NCBI RefSeq assembly: GCF_001445655.1
Contig: NZ_LNBE01000003.1
Span: 1,098,530 to 1,162,529, forward strand
Source of the DNA: Streptomyces roseifaciens
GTDB lineage: Bacteria; Actinomycetota; Actinomycetes; Streptomycetales; Streptomycetaceae
Reading direction: 5' to 3'
DNA: 64,000 nt
Below are positions 44,611-53,706 of the stretch, piece by piece. The first letter of the stretch is position 1. Each line of letters opens with the position of its first letter. The position numbers and the translations under genes were made by a program. The notes beneath the pieces are model-generated. The model saw only the letters and a list, made by a program, of their open reading frames with translations, was not told the DNA's origin and ran no database searches.

Positions 44611-45605
44611 CGCGCGCCACCCCGTACCGGTGCATCAGCCACGGCGGTGACGGCGCGCACGTACTCCCCGGGCGTGCCGTCGGGTCCGAGCAGGGCCTCC
44701 AGGGCGCGCACCGAGGCGTGCGGGTGAAGGGCCCGGAAGCGGTCCAGGTTCCGGTGGTGCTGCTCCCAGCGCCCGGGCCGGGCGTGGCTGAGATGGACGC
44801 CCAGGGCGTCCGGGACCAGGGCCCTGCGGACGCCTGCCGCGTACAGGCGGAAGCCGAACTCCAGGTCCTCGCAACCCCAGGTGAGCCCGAAGGCCTCGTC
44901 GAAGCCCCCTGCCCGCCGCCAGCGGTCGCGGTCGACCGCGGTGTTGGCGCCGACGAAGCCGAGCCAGGGCGCGACGTCCGGCAGGGTGCCGCCGGCCATG
45001 GCCTCCACCGTCCGCTCCAGGGCGTTGGCGACGAGCCGCCGGTGCGCGGCGGGCCCGGGAGGCCCCGGCGCCGGCGCGGGCCCCGGCTCGAGGGCGGCCC
45101 GGGCCCGCCGGATGTCCTCAGGGCTCCGGCCCTCCAGGCTCCTCAGCAGCCGTGCGGCGGTGGGTAGTTCGCGGGTCCGGCCGTGCGCGAAGGCGTCCGG
45201 GTCCGCCGCGCCGGCGTGGGCCGCGAGGAACTCCGGCCCCACCAGCACGTCGTCGTCCAGGAACACCAGGTGGGCCCCGCGGGCCGCGGCCGCCCCGGCG
45301 TTGCGGGCGGCGGCCCGCCCCCGCAGCGGCCCCGGGACCACCCGCACCGGCAGGTCGCGGGCCAGCTCCCCGGCCACGGCGGCCGGGGTGGCCCCCGCGC
45401 CCGCCGGTCCCGGATCGTCCCGCGCCGGTCCCGGATTGCCGTCCGACGGTCCCGGATTGTCGTCGACCACGAGCACCTCGAAGGGCGGCGCCCCCGGCCC
45501 CTGTCCGGCCAGGCAGGCGAGCGTCGCACGCAGGCGCGCCGCGGGCCCGCGGCTGGGCACGACGACGCTCAGCCGCGGATCCGTAGCGCCACTGGGCACC
45601 GGCAT
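44607..45605 (-). CDS. mitB: Family 2 (GT-A) glycosyltransferase (MitB)
   Basis: 332 residues. LSVVVPSRGPAARLRATLAC opens the GT-A fold and FEVLVVDDNPG follows. The metal motif is HLVFLDDDVLVGPEF, and the acceptor/base region is TWGCEDLEFGFRLYAAGVRR (ED-x-E). A low-complexity insert of repeated Gly-Pro-Asp units (45415-45475) breaks the N-terminal half. MitB transfers an N-acetylglucosamine unit to carrier-bound AHBA. It begins 4 bp after mitA and overlaps mitC by 4 bp. Confidence 0.9.
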   Translation of the reverse strand: MPVPSGATDPRLSVVVPSRGPAARLRATLACLAGQGPGAPPFEVLVVDDNPGPSDGNPGPARDDPGPAGAGATPAAVAGELARDLPVRVVPGPLRGRAAARNAGAAAARGAHLVFLDDDVLVGPEFLAAHAGAADPDAFAHGRTRELPTAARLLRSLEGRSPEDIRRARAALEPGPAPAPGPPGPAAHRRLVANALERTVEAMAGGTLPDVAPWLGFVGANTAVDRDRWRRAGGFDEAFGLTWGCEDLEFGFRLYAAGVRRALVPDALGVHLSHARPGRWEQHHRNLDRFRALHPHASVRALEALLGPDGTPGEYVRAVTAVADAPVRGGAR

Positions 45606-45609
45606 CGCG

Positions 45610-46770
45610 TCAGAGCGCGCGGACGAGGCCGGCGAAGACCTCGGCCAGCCGGTCCAGCACCGGCACGTCGGCGAGCAGCACCCGGTGGTGCAGCCACACG
45701 CAGTCGCCGCCGATCTCCTCCGCCACGGGACAGTGCGCGGCCAGCTCCTCGGTGCCGCCCGGCACCGGCCCGTGCCGGAAGCCTTCGGTGCGGTAGACGG
45801 GCGGGAAGCCGACGAAGGCGGGGACGCCCCGCTCCACCAGGCCGTCCACCAGCGCGAGCCGCTGCTGCGCGGTGATGCCGGGCAGCCGCACCATCGCCAT
45901 GTAATGCGCGTGCAGAGTGCCGCGCTCGTCCCGGCCCTGGGGCACCACTCCGTCGATCGCCGCGAGCGCCTCGCGCATGTGCGCCCAGCGCTGCTCACGC
46001 ACCTCCAACTGCCCGTCCAAACGTCCGAGTTGTGCGCGGAGGACGCTCGCGGAGAACTCGTTCATGCGGTAGTTGGAGCCCTGGGTCAGGTGGGCGTAGA
46101 GCCGGTCGCCGGGCGGACGGCCGCAGCAGTGCCGCAGATACGCCTCCCGGTGGGACTCCTCGTCGGGCAGCAGCAGGGCCCCACCCTCGCCCGCGGTCAT
46201 CAGCTTGCCGTTCTGGAAGCTGAAGGCGGCGATGCTGCCGAGCTCACCGACGCGCCTGCCCTGCCACTGGGCGCCGTGGGCGTGCGCGGCGTCCTGGAGG
46301 AGGGGCACGCCCGTGTCCACGGACAGCTTCTCCAGCGCGTCCATGTCCGCGAACTGGCCCGCCATGTGCACCGGCATGATCGCCTTGGTCCGCGGCGTGA
46401 CGAGCGCCGCCGCCGATTCGGTGTCCAGGCAGTAGGTGTCGGGCCGCACGTCGGCGGGGACCGGCACGGCGCCCAGGCGCTGCACCGCCAGGGAGGAGGA
46501 GATGAAGGTGAACGCGGGGACGACGACCTCGTCGCCGGCCCGTACGCCCATCACCTCCAGCGCGAGCTCCAGCGCGTGCGTGCCGTTCGTCGTCGCCAGC
46601 GCGTACGGCGCTCCGTGATGGCCGGCGAATTCCCGCTCGAAGTTCTCGACCTCCGATCCTCCGTTACGCCACCAGCCTTCCTGCGCGAGTGCCCGCAGCA
46701 GGCCGGTGCGCTCCTCCTCGCCGTGCTGCGGCCAGGAGGGAAAGAGTATTTCTTCACCGGAGTCCGGCAT
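45610..46770 (-). CDS. mitA: 3-amino-5-hydroxybenzoate (AHBA) synthase (MitA)
   Basis: 386 residues, matching RifK in length and motif by motif as I recall it: PSWPQ near the start, NFEREFAGHHGAPYALATTN, VVPAFTFISSSLAVQRLGAV, IMPVHMAGQFADMDALEKLS, LLQDAAHAHGAQWQGRRVGE, and the PLP lysine K189 in FSFQNGKLMTAGEGG. The C-terminal CVWLHHRVLLADVPVLDRLA is also shared. It is a DegT/DnrJ/EryC1-fold PLP enzyme that aromatises aminodehydroshikimate to AHBA. AHBA synthases are the diagnostic marker for ansamycin and mitomycin clusters. With no PKS in view, the mitomycin type follows. It starts a long minus-strand operon. Confidence 0.95.
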   Translation of the reverse strand: MPDSGEEILFPSWPQHGEEERTGLLRALAQEGWWRNGGSEVENFEREFAGHHGAPYALATTNGTHALELALEVMGVRAGDEVVVPAFTFISSSLAVQRLGAVPVPADVRPDTYCLDTESAAALVTPRTKAIMPVHMAGQFADMDALEKLSVDTGVPLLQDAAHAHGAQWQGRRVGELGSIAAFSFQNGKLMTAGEGGALLLPDEESHREAYLRHCCGRPPGDRLYAHLTQGSNYRMNEFSASVLRAQLGRLDGQLEVREQRWAHMREALAAIDGVVPQGRDERGTLHAHYMAMVRLPGITAQQRLALVDGLVERGVPAFVGFPPVYRTEGFRHGPVPGGTEELAAHCPVAEEIGGDCVWLHHRVLLADVPVLDRLAEVFAGLVRAL

Positions 46771-47414
46771 GATGAGCAGCCTTTCGGTCTCGCGCTTGTG
46801 ATGGTCGACGTAAGGCGCCGTTCGACGGGATGGCGGAAGACGGTCCGGGGCCGCGCGAAGCAGCCGCACGGCGATTTACCGCAGCCGTGAGAAAGGGCCG
46901 GCCGAAGCGTCCGATGAGCGGCCGGTCACGGGACATGCGATCCGGCCCCCGGTCGTGGGCCGGATCGCATGCCCGAACACGAGCCTCTATCGGGGTAGTT
47001 GTCGGCGTCAACACCCCTGCACCGAACCTCTGCGTCGAACTCGCCGACGAGCCACGGGATTTCGCCTCCCGCTATGACCTGCGCGGACGGCCGCGCAGGA
47101 GGGGCCGGGTCCGGTCGGGCGGGGTGCCGGAGGCATCTGCGGCCGGTCATTTCGCCGGTGAAGTGGCGCGAATCGCGTGCCTGGAGCCGGCGGCGTGCCT
47201 GGCGTATCGTGGAGCGGGTTCCGTCCGGATACGTGCCGTGTGAAATCTGCCGCTGACCCGCCGAATCCGATCAGCCCCGGGGAGAGGTCGCTCCCCGCGC
47301 CCGCCGTCCGTACCGTGGACGCTCTGCTCAGGGGCTGTTAATGTCCTCGGGGCCATTGATGACCGGACGATTTCGCCTGCGGTCATGATGCGTCCCAGAG
47401 CTGGAGGCAATTTC
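46771..47414. promoter_or_regulatory. Divergent mitA-mmcA control region with two dyads
   Basis: 644 bp separate the starts of the two large divergent transcripts, by far the longest gap in the cluster. A perfect 15-bp dyad lies at 46934-46948/46957-46971 (8-base loop), 164 bp ahead of mitA. A 9-bp dyad CCTGCGCGG/CCGCGCAGG lies at 47078-47099. No supported gene is inside. The GGAGG at 47403-47407 serves mmcA. This is the natural binding site for a pathway regulator such as MitQ. Confidence 0.6.
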
Positions 47415-48977
47415 GTGCCACCTTCTGCTCCTTCTCCCCGCACCCTCGTCATCGGCATCGACGGAGGTACATTCGACGTCATCGATCCCCTCGTGGAGCG
47501 GGGCCTGCTGCCCCACATCGGTGCGCTCCTCGGGCAGAGCGCCCGGGCCGTCACCGACTGCACCTGGCCGGCCCACACGGCGCCCGGCTGGAGCACGTTC
47601 GTCAGCGCCAGCCGGCCCGGCGGCCACGGCATCTACCAGTTCTACGACACCCAGGACCCCGGCTACGGCGCCCGCGTCACCCGCTCCGCGGACCTGGGCC
47701 GCACCAGCGCCTGGGACTGGCTCGCCGCACAGGGCCGCACCCTCGGCCTCGTCAACATCCCCATGTCCCACCCGCCCGCCGAGCTGCCGGGCTATCAGGT
47801 GACCTGGCCCCTGGAGCGCACGCTGCGGCACTGCCGGCCGCCCTCCCTGCTGCGCGAACTCGCCGCTGCCAAGGCCCATTTCCAGTCGGACCTCGCGACG
47901 ATGTTCCGCGGCGACCTGGCCTATCTGGAGGAGGCCGAGCGCAACGTCGCGGCGCGCGTGCGCTCGGTGCGGCACCTGATGACCACCCGGCCCACCGACG
48001 TGGTGATGGTCGTCCTCACCGAGGCGGACCGGGTCGGCCACCACTACTGGCACTTCGGCGAACCGGACCACCCCGGCCACCGGCCGGCCCCGGAGGGCAG
48101 CGGCTGGGACGCCGCCGTCCCCCGCATCTACCAGGCCGTCGACCGGGCCGTGGGGGAGCTCCTGGAACTCGTCGACGAGGACACCAGCGTCGTGCTCGTC
48201 TCCGACCACGGCCTGGGCACCGGGCGCCACGCGCTCGCGCTGCACACCCTCCTGGAGGAGGCCGGGCTGCTGGCCACCGCCCCCGGGGAGCAGCCCGAGG
48301 ACGGGGCGGCGAGTTGGTTCGCGGGCGCCGGGCGCCACGTCGACTTCCGGCGCACCCGCGTCTACATGCCCGTCCCCGGCAGCTACGGCCTCAACGTCAA
48401 CGTACGAGGACGCCAGCTGCGCGGCAGCGTCGCACCCCGCGAACGCGAGCGGGTCATGGAGGAGACCGCCGCGCTGCTGGCGGGGCTCACCGGGCCGGAC
48501 GGGCGCCGGGTGTTCCGGGCCGTCGTCCCCCGGGAGGAGGCCTACCCCGGCCCGCACTGCGGCCGCGCGCCCGACCTGCTCCTGCTGCCGGACGACGAGA
48601 GCGTGCTGCCCGTCTGCGACGTGGGCGGCGAGGTGTGGCGGCCCAGCCCCCAGACGGGCCTGCACCGTTACCGCGGCATGTGGGCGCACCGCTCCCCGCG
48701 GGTCCGCCCCGGCCGCCTGCCCGGGACCGTCGCCCTGACGGACACCATGCCCACCCTGCTGGCCGACCTCGGCGCCTCGTGGCCGCCGGACGTGCACGGC
48801 ACCCCCGTACAGGCCGCTCTCGCCGGCGACGTGGACATCCCGCCGGCCGACCCCCGCCTCTCGGCGGTCCGCGCGGACACCGGCTCCGGCGGTGCGGCCA
48901 CGGCCGCCGCGGAGAGCCCCGCCGGCGCCGAGGACGCGTACACCAGCGAGCGGCTGCGCGAAATGGGCTACCTATGA
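47415..48977 (+). CDS. mmcA: Alkaline-phosphatase-superfamily phosphodiesterase/nucleotide pyrophosphatase-like protein (MmcA)
   Basis: About 520 residues from a GTG at 47415, with GGAGG 8 bases upstream, preferred over an ATG at 47385. The type I phosphodiesterase fold shows metal Asp in LVIGIDGGTFDVIDPLVERG, a nucleophile Thr region in WPAHTAPGWSTFVSASRPG, HGIYQFYD, a second metal site VVLVSDHGLGTGRH, and a C-terminal ALTDTMPTLLADLGASWP. No signal peptide, so it acts in the cytoplasm. Substrate unknown. It opens the mmc run and is followed by the carrier gene after 92 bp. Confidence 0.85.
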   Translation: MPPSAPSPRTLVIGIDGGTFDVIDPLVERGLLPHIGALLGQSARAVTDCTWPAHTAPGWSTFVSASRPGGHGIYQFYDTQDPGYGARVTRSADLGRTSAWDWLAAQGRTLGLVNIPMSHPPAELPGYQVTWPLERTLRHCRPPSLLRELAAAKAHFQSDLATMFRGDLAYLEEAERNVAARVRSVRHLMTTRPTDVVMVVLTEADRVGHHYWHFGEPDHPGHRPAPEGSGWDAAVPRIYQAVDRAVGELLELVDEDTSVVLVSDHGLGTGRHALALHTLLEEAGLLATAPGEQPEDGAASWFAGAGRHVDFRRTRVYMPVPGSYGLNVNVRGRQLRGSVAPRERERVMEETAALLAGLTGPDGRRVFRAVVPREEAYPGPHCGRAPDLLLLPDDESVLPVCDVGGEVWRPSPQTGLHRYRGMWAHRSPRVRPGRLPGTVALTDTMPTLLADLGASWPPDVHGTPVQAALAGDVDIPPADPRLSAVRADTGSGGAATAAAESPAGAEDAYTSERLREMGYL

Positions 48978-49069
48978 CCTCCACCTCCACCTCCACCGGC
49001 TCGCGGCCGTCCCCCGGGCCCCCTGGCACCCCACCGCTCCCACGGAGCTGAGGAGAAAGGTTTCCGCGC

Positions 49070-49330
49070 ATGGAGAAGACCGCAACGGACGAGATCAAGG
49101 ACCGCCTCCGCAAGGTGCTGGTCGACTCCCTGGAGCTCCCCATGGAGCCCTCGGACGTCCCCGACCAGGGACTCGTGGACAAGCTGGGCCTCGACTCGAT
49201 CAACACCATCGAGTTCCTCATCTGGGTCGAGAGCGAGTTCGGCATCGAGATCGCCGACGAAGACCTGTCGATCAAGCTCATCGACAGCCTCGACCTCCTG
49301 GCCGGCTACGTCCGCGAGCGCATGGCGTGA
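49070..49330 (+). CDS. mmcB: Acyl carrier protein (MmcB)
   Basis: 86 residues. The phosphopantetheine site is KLGLDSINTIEFLIWVESEF with Ser43. The rest is an acidic four-helix carrier (EIADEDLSIKLIDSLDLLAG). GGAGAAAGG precedes the ATG. MmcB carries AHBA through loading (MitE), glycosylation (MitB) and deacetylation (MitC). Its TGA overlaps the GTG of the next phosphodiesterase gene (GTGA), so the two are made in ratio, which hints at a physical or functional pair. No PKS or NRPS module in the window could use it. Confidence 0.95.
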   Translation: MEKTATDEIKDRLRKVLVDSLELPMEPSDVPDQGLVDKLGLDSINTIEFLIWVESEFGIEIADEDLSIKLIDSLDLLAGYVRERMA

Positions 49331-50742
49331 GCACGCCCGCCGCACGCGCCCTGGTCATCGGGCTCGACGGCATGCCCCGGTCCCTGCTGACCCGGCTCGC
49401 CGCCGACGGCACCATGCCCCGCGTCGCCGGACTGCTCGCCGAGGGCCACTGCGCCGAACTCCTCGCGCCCGTACCGGAGATCAGCTCCACCTCCTGGGCC
49501 ACCTTTCTCACCGGCACCAACCCCGGCCGGCACGGCATCTACGGATTCACCGACCTCACCCCCGGCGGCGGCCGGCACATCCGCTTCCCCGGCCTGCCCG
49601 ACCTCGCGGAACCCCCGCTGTGGGAGCTCGCCGCCCGGGCCGGCCGGCGCACCCTGTGCCTGAACGTTCCCGGCACCTACCCCGCCCCCGAAACCGGCGG
49701 CGCGGTCGTCTCCGGTTTCGTCGCCCCCGACCTCGAACGCGCCGTCAGCCCGCCCCGGCTGCTGCCCCTGCTGCGCGGCCTCGGATACGAACTCGACGTC
49801 GAAGTCGGGGACGCCGCCGCCGACCCCGCCGCCTTCCTGGACCGTGCCGAGCGCGCCCTGCGCGCCCGGACCCGCGCCATGGACCACCTCCTGCGCCACG
49901 AACCGTGGGACCTCGCGGTCACCGTGCTCACCGAGACCGACCGCGTCTACCACTTCCTGTGGAGCGCCGTCACCGACCCCGCCCACCCCCTGCACGAGCG
50001 GCTCCGTACCTTCCACCGCCTCGTCGACGACAGCGTCGGCACGCTCGTCGCCGCCCTCCCCGCGGGCACCGAGCTCTTCCTGATGAGCGACCACGGCTTC
50101 GGCCCGGCCGCACACCAGGTCTACGTCAACGCCTGGCTCAGGGAGTCCGGCTGGCTCGTCCCGCTCGACGCCTGCCCGCGCCCGGACGCCCTCGACGCCC
50201 GCAGCACCGCCTTCGCCCTCGACCCCGCCCGCATCTACCTCAACCGCAAGAGCCGCTTCCCCGGCGGCGCCCTCACCGACGCCGAGGCGGACGACGCGGC
50301 CGCCGAGATCGCCCGCGAACTGACCGCACTGCGCTGCGACGGCACCCGCGTCGGCCCCGACGCCGACGGGCCCCCGCTGCTGCGCGCCCTGCACCGCGCG
50401 GCCGACGTCTACCATGGCCCGCTCCTGCACCACGCCCCCGACCTCGTGGCCGTGCCCGCGCCCGGCATCCAGCTCCGCGGCGGCTGGGGCGGCACCGCCA
50501 CCGTACGCACCGACCACCTCAGCGGCACCCACACCCGCCACGACGCGGTCCTCTACCGCCGCGGCGCGGCCCCGCCGCCCCCCGGGCGGGCCGCCGCGCC
50601 GTACGACATGACGGACGTGGCCCCCACCGTCCTCGCGTCGATCGGCATCCGCCCGGACGGCCTCGACGGCACGCCCGTGCTCGGCACGGCGGACCCGCCG
50701 CCCGGCGGCCCACCGGCCCCCCTCGACACCAGGGAGCAGTAA
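49327..50742 (+). CDS. mmcC: Alkaline-phosphatase-superfamily phosphodiesterase (MmcC)
   Basis: About 471 residues from a GTG at 49327 inside the mmcB stop. Same fold as MmcA: RALVIGLDGMPRSLLTRLAA, nucleophile region PEISSTSWATFLTGTNPGRH (Ser/Thr), HGIYGFTDL, LNVPGTYPAPE, TETDRVYHFLWSAV, and LFLMSDHGFGPAAHQ. The late YDMTDVAPTVLASIGI is the family end. Cytoplasmic. TAATG overlap joins it to mmcD. Because the 4'-phosphopantetheine link on a carrier is itself a phosphodiester, a carrier-directed activity is one possibility. Confidence 0.85.
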   Translation: MSTPAARALVIGLDGMPRSLLTRLAADGTMPRVAGLLAEGHCAELLAPVPEISSTSWATFLTGTNPGRHGIYGFTDLTPGGGRHIRFPGLPDLAEPPLWELAARAGRRTLCLNVPGTYPAPETGGAVVSGFVAPDLERAVSPPRLLPLLRGLGYELDVEVGDAAADPAAFLDRAERALRARTRAMDHLLRHEPWDLAVTVLTETDRVYHFLWSAVTDPAHPLHERLRTFHRLVDDSVGTLVAALPAGTELFLMSDHGFGPAAHQVYVNAWLRESGWLVPLDACPRPDALDARSTAFALDPARIYLNRKSRFPGGALTDAEADDAAAEIARELTALRCDGTRVGPDADGPPLLRALHRAADVYHGPLLHHAPDLVAVPAPGIQLRGGWGGTATVRTDHLSGTHTRHDAVLYRRGAAPPPPGRAAAPYDMTDVAPTVLASIGIRPDGLDGTPVLGTADPPPGGPPAPLDTREQ

Positions 50743-52577
50743 TGAAGCAGGATCTCGGTCTGGTACCTTCGGCGCCCAAACCGGGAACGCTCGACCTGAC
50801 GATCGACCCGCGCATCACGGACCCCGCGTCGTTCCGGGTCAGCTTCCTCATCCTCCTCGACGGCGACCTGGTGATGTCGCCCGAGCACCTGGGCGTGGCC
50901 TACATGGCCGGCGTCCTGCGCCACACGGGCTTCACCGCCGAGATCCGGGAGGTGGAGCACGGCGACGGCGAGGCGGCCGCCGCGGTCGAAGCGCTCAAGG
51001 ACTTCCGGCCCGACCTCGTCTGCTTCACCCTCATGAGCCTCAACCTGGGCAGCTGCCTGACGCTGTGCCGGCTCCTGCGGGAGGAGCTCCCCGGCACGGT
51101 GATCGCCTGCGGCGGGCCCGCCGGCACCTTCGCCGGCCTGGACGTGCTCCGCAACAACCCCTGGGCCGACGTCGTCGCCGTGGGCGAGGGCGAACCCACC
51201 GTCCTGGACCTCGTCCAGCGGCTCTACCTCAAGGAGCCGCTCTCCGAGGTGCGCGGCATCTGCTACCGCGACGCCGGCGGCACGCCCCGCCAGAACCCCG
51301 CCCGGCCCCTCATCCACAACCTCGAAGACCTCCCCTTCCCCGCCCGGGACCAGCTCAGCCAGCACGGCAACAAGCTGGAGTACGTCCGGGTGAGCACCAG
51401 CCGGGGCTGCGTCGCCAACTGCGCCTTCTGCTCCGCGCCGCACCTGAAGAACCGGGTGCAGGCCGGCAAGGCCTGGCGCGGCCGCGGGCCGGAGCAGATC
51501 GTGGAGGAGGTCGCCGAGATCGTCGAGCGCCACCAGTTCCGCACCTTCGACTTCGTGGACTCCACGTTCGAGGACCCCGACGGCGGCCGCGTGGGCAAGA
51601 AGCGCGTGACGGCCATTGCCAACGGCATCCTCGACCGCGGCCTGGAGATCTACTACAACGTCTGCATGCGCGCCGAGAACTGGCGCGACACCCCCGAGGA
51701 CCACGCCGTGCTCGACCTGCTCGTCGCCTCCGGCCTGGAGAAGGTCAACGTCGGCATCGAAGCCGGCACGGCCGGGGAACTCCAGCTGTGGGAGAAGCGT
51801 GCGACGGTCGAGGACAACGTCACCATCATCAGGATGCTGCGCGAACACGGCATCTACCTGGCCATGGGCTTCATCCCCTTCCACCCGTACGCCACCGTGG
51901 ACACCCTCGTCGCCAACGCCGCCTTCCTGCGCGACAACTCCGGCCACAACCTGCGGCGGATGACCGAGCGCCTGGAGATCTACCCCGGCACCGCCATCGT
52001 GCGCCGCATGGAGGGCGACGGCCTGCTGAACGACACCTACCTGGACGGACTCGACCCCTACGGCTACGAGTTCAAGGACCCGAAGGTCGGACGCCTGGCC
52101 AAGCACTTCGCCCGGCTCTACAACAACGACGACTACCACCGCCACGGCGTCATCACCGAATACTCCTCCGTCTTCGCCTTCGAGACCTACAACGTCGTCC
52201 TCCAGACCTTCATCTCGCGCCTGCACCGCAGGTTCGGCCGGCTGCCCGGCGTCAACGACGTGATGGAGGCCTTCAAGACCCGCGTGCACGAGGTCCGCCA
52301 GGAAATGGGCCAGTACAACTACGCCTTCTTCATGTCCAACCTCGAAGCCGTCATGAACGACACCCTCGACCCCGCCAAGCAGGCCCGGCAGGTGGTGGAC
52401 GTCGAGCAGTACTTCCACGACCGGATGCAGCTCCTGCGCGACGAGCAGCTGCGCGTCGGCAAGGCGCTCACCCGCCTCGGCGCCCGCGTCATCGAGGTCA
52501 GCTCGACGATCCCCAAAGAACGGCCCGGCGGACTGCCCCGCCAGTACACCGGGGAGGGCAGCGGAGCCACATGGTGA
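50742..52577 (+). CDS. mmcD: Cobalamin-binding-domain radical SAM enzyme (MmcD)
   Basis: 611 residues; start ATG overlaps the mmcC TAA. The N-terminal 180 residues are a B12-type Rossmann domain (MSPEHLGVAYMAGVLRHTGF, DLVCFTLMSLN, VIACGGPAGTFA, VVAVGEGEPTVLDLV). The cluster motif is SRGC223-VAN-C227-AF-C230, and the barrel continues with FDFVDSTFEDPDGG, VNVGIEAGTAGEL and LAMGFIPFHPYATVDTL. Older annotations call such proteins Mg-protoporphyrin-cyclase-like (BchE), as I recall for mmcD. It may methylate or cyclise a carrier-bound intermediate. It overlaps mmcE by 7 bp. Confidence 0.9.
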   Translation: MKQDLGLVPSAPKPGTLDLTIDPRITDPASFRVSFLILLDGDLVMSPEHLGVAYMAGVLRHTGFTAEIREVEHGDGEAAAAVEALKDFRPDLVCFTLMSLNLGSCLTLCRLLREELPGTVIACGGPAGTFAGLDVLRNNPWADVVAVGEGEPTVLDLVQRLYLKEPLSEVRGICYRDAGGTPRQNPARPLIHNLEDLPFPARDQLSQHGNKLEYVRVSTSRGCVANCAFCSAPHLKNRVQAGKAWRGRGPEQIVEEVAEIVERHQFRTFDFVDSTFEDPDGGRVGKKRVTAIANGILDRGLEIYYNVCMRAENWRDTPEDHAVLDLLVASGLEKVNVGIEAGTAGELQLWEKRATVEDNVTIIRMLREHGIYLAMGFIPFHPYATVDTLVANAAFLRDNSGHNLRRMTERLEIYPGTAIVRRMEGDGLLNDTYLDGLDPYGYEFKDPKVGRLAKHFARLYNNDDYHRHGVITEYSSVFAFETYNVVLQTFISRLHRRFGRLPGVNDVMEAFKTRVHEVRQEMGQYNYAFFMSNLEAVMNDTLDPAKQARQVVDVEQYFHDRMQLLRDEQLRVGKALTRLGARVIEVSSTIPKERPGGLPRQYTGEGSGATW

Positions 52578-53677
52578 GAACGGGGGAGGGCACGGCGGAG
52601 CCCGCCCCGGCACGGGTGGCCGTCTGCACCCTCAGCAGCAGGGAACTCGTCGAACCGCTGGCCCGCCTGCCCGGCGTGGCCCTGGCAGGCACCCTGATGA
52701 CCGCCAACCTGGGCATCGAGGAGATCGTCCGGGCCCTGGCGCGCGACCGCACCGTCCGCGGCCTGCTGGTCTGCGGCCGCGACTCGCCCCGCTTCCTGGC
52801 CGGGCAGAGCCTCGTCGCCCTCTTCCGCCGCGGCCTGCGCCCCGGCAGCGCGCGCATCCCCGGCGCCACCGGCCACCTGCCCGTCCTGCGGTCGGTGACC
52901 CGCCAGGAGGTCGAGGAAGTGCGTGCCCGCGTGGAACTCGTCGACCTGCGCGGCGAGCGCGACCCGCTGGTACTGAGCACCGCTGTCGCCGCACTGCTCT
53001 CCGCCGTACGCGACACCACCGCGGTCGATCAGTTTCCCGTGGGCGGACCCGACAGCGGTGCGGCTCCGTACGCACCACCGCTGCCCGCCTTCGGGCTCCT
53101 GCACCCGGCAGGACGGCGCAAGCCCCTGGCGAACGGCATCGACGGCTTCGTCGTGATCACCGTGGACCGGCCCCGCGGCCGCATAAGGCTGCGCCACTAC
53201 GGCTCCGACGTGACGCCCCGCCACGAAATGCAGGGCACCCGGGGAGAGACGATGCTCCTCGGCCTCCTGGAGGCCGGCGTGATCGAGGACCCCGCCCACG
53301 CCGGCTACCTGGGCGGCGAACTGGCCAAGGCCGAGACGGCGTTGCGGCTCGGCCTGCACTACGAACAGGACCTGCCGCTGCGCCCGCCGGGACGGCCCCC
53401 GGGCCGCGGCCGGCCGCGCACGACCGGGAAGGAGCGGACGACCGTGGCAGACGTGCCCGCGCTGGAGGAATTCCTGACCCTGGTGGCCCGGACGCTGGGC
53501 GCCCGAGGCACCGCGCTGGACCCCCACACACCCCTCGGCGAGCAGCTGGCGGTGGACTCCGTACGGGTCATCGAGCTCACCGTCGTACTGGAGGAGGAGC
53601 TCGGTGCGGAACTACCCGACGACGCCGACGTGGCCCGGGCCACCCCTGCGGACCTGTACAAGGCACTGATGGGCTGA
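52571..53677 (+). CDS. mmcE: MtrA/DUF4346-like domain fused to an acyl-carrier domain (MmcE)
   Basis: 368 residues. Residues 10-145 resemble subunit A of methanogen tetrahydromethanopterin S-methyltransferase (ARVAVCTLSSRELVEPLA, MTANLGIEEIVRALARD, RGLLVCGRDSPRFLAGQSLV, RIPGATGHLPVLRSV). Residues 170-285 match DUF4346 (GFVVITVDRPRGRIRLRHYG, HAGYLGGELAKAETALRLGL). A linker leads to a carrier domain with Ser330 in GEQLAVDSVRVIELTVVLEE. MtrA binds a corrinoid; whether this one does is unknown. The fusion suggests chemistry on a tethered acyl group, perhaps C1 transfer with MmcD. Confidence 0.8.
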   Translation: MVRTGEGTAEPAPARVAVCTLSSRELVEPLARLPGVALAGTLMTANLGIEEIVRALARDRTVRGLLVCGRDSPRFLAGQSLVALFRRGLRPGSARIPGATGHLPVLRSVTRQEVEEVRARVELVDLRGERDPLVLSTAVAALLSAVRDTTAVDQFPVGGPDSGAAPYAPPLPAFGLLHPAGRRKPLANGIDGFVVITVDRPRGRIRLRHYGSDVTPRHEMQGTRGETMLLGLLEAGVIEDPAHAGYLGGELAKAETALRLGLHYEQDLPLRPPGRPPGRGRPRTTGKERTTVADVPALEEFLTLVARTLGARGTALDPHTPLGEQLAVDSVRVIELTVVLEEELGAELPDDADVARATPADLYKALMG

Positions 53678-53706
53678 CGAGAGACCCGGACGACCGGAGG
53701 AGGAGC

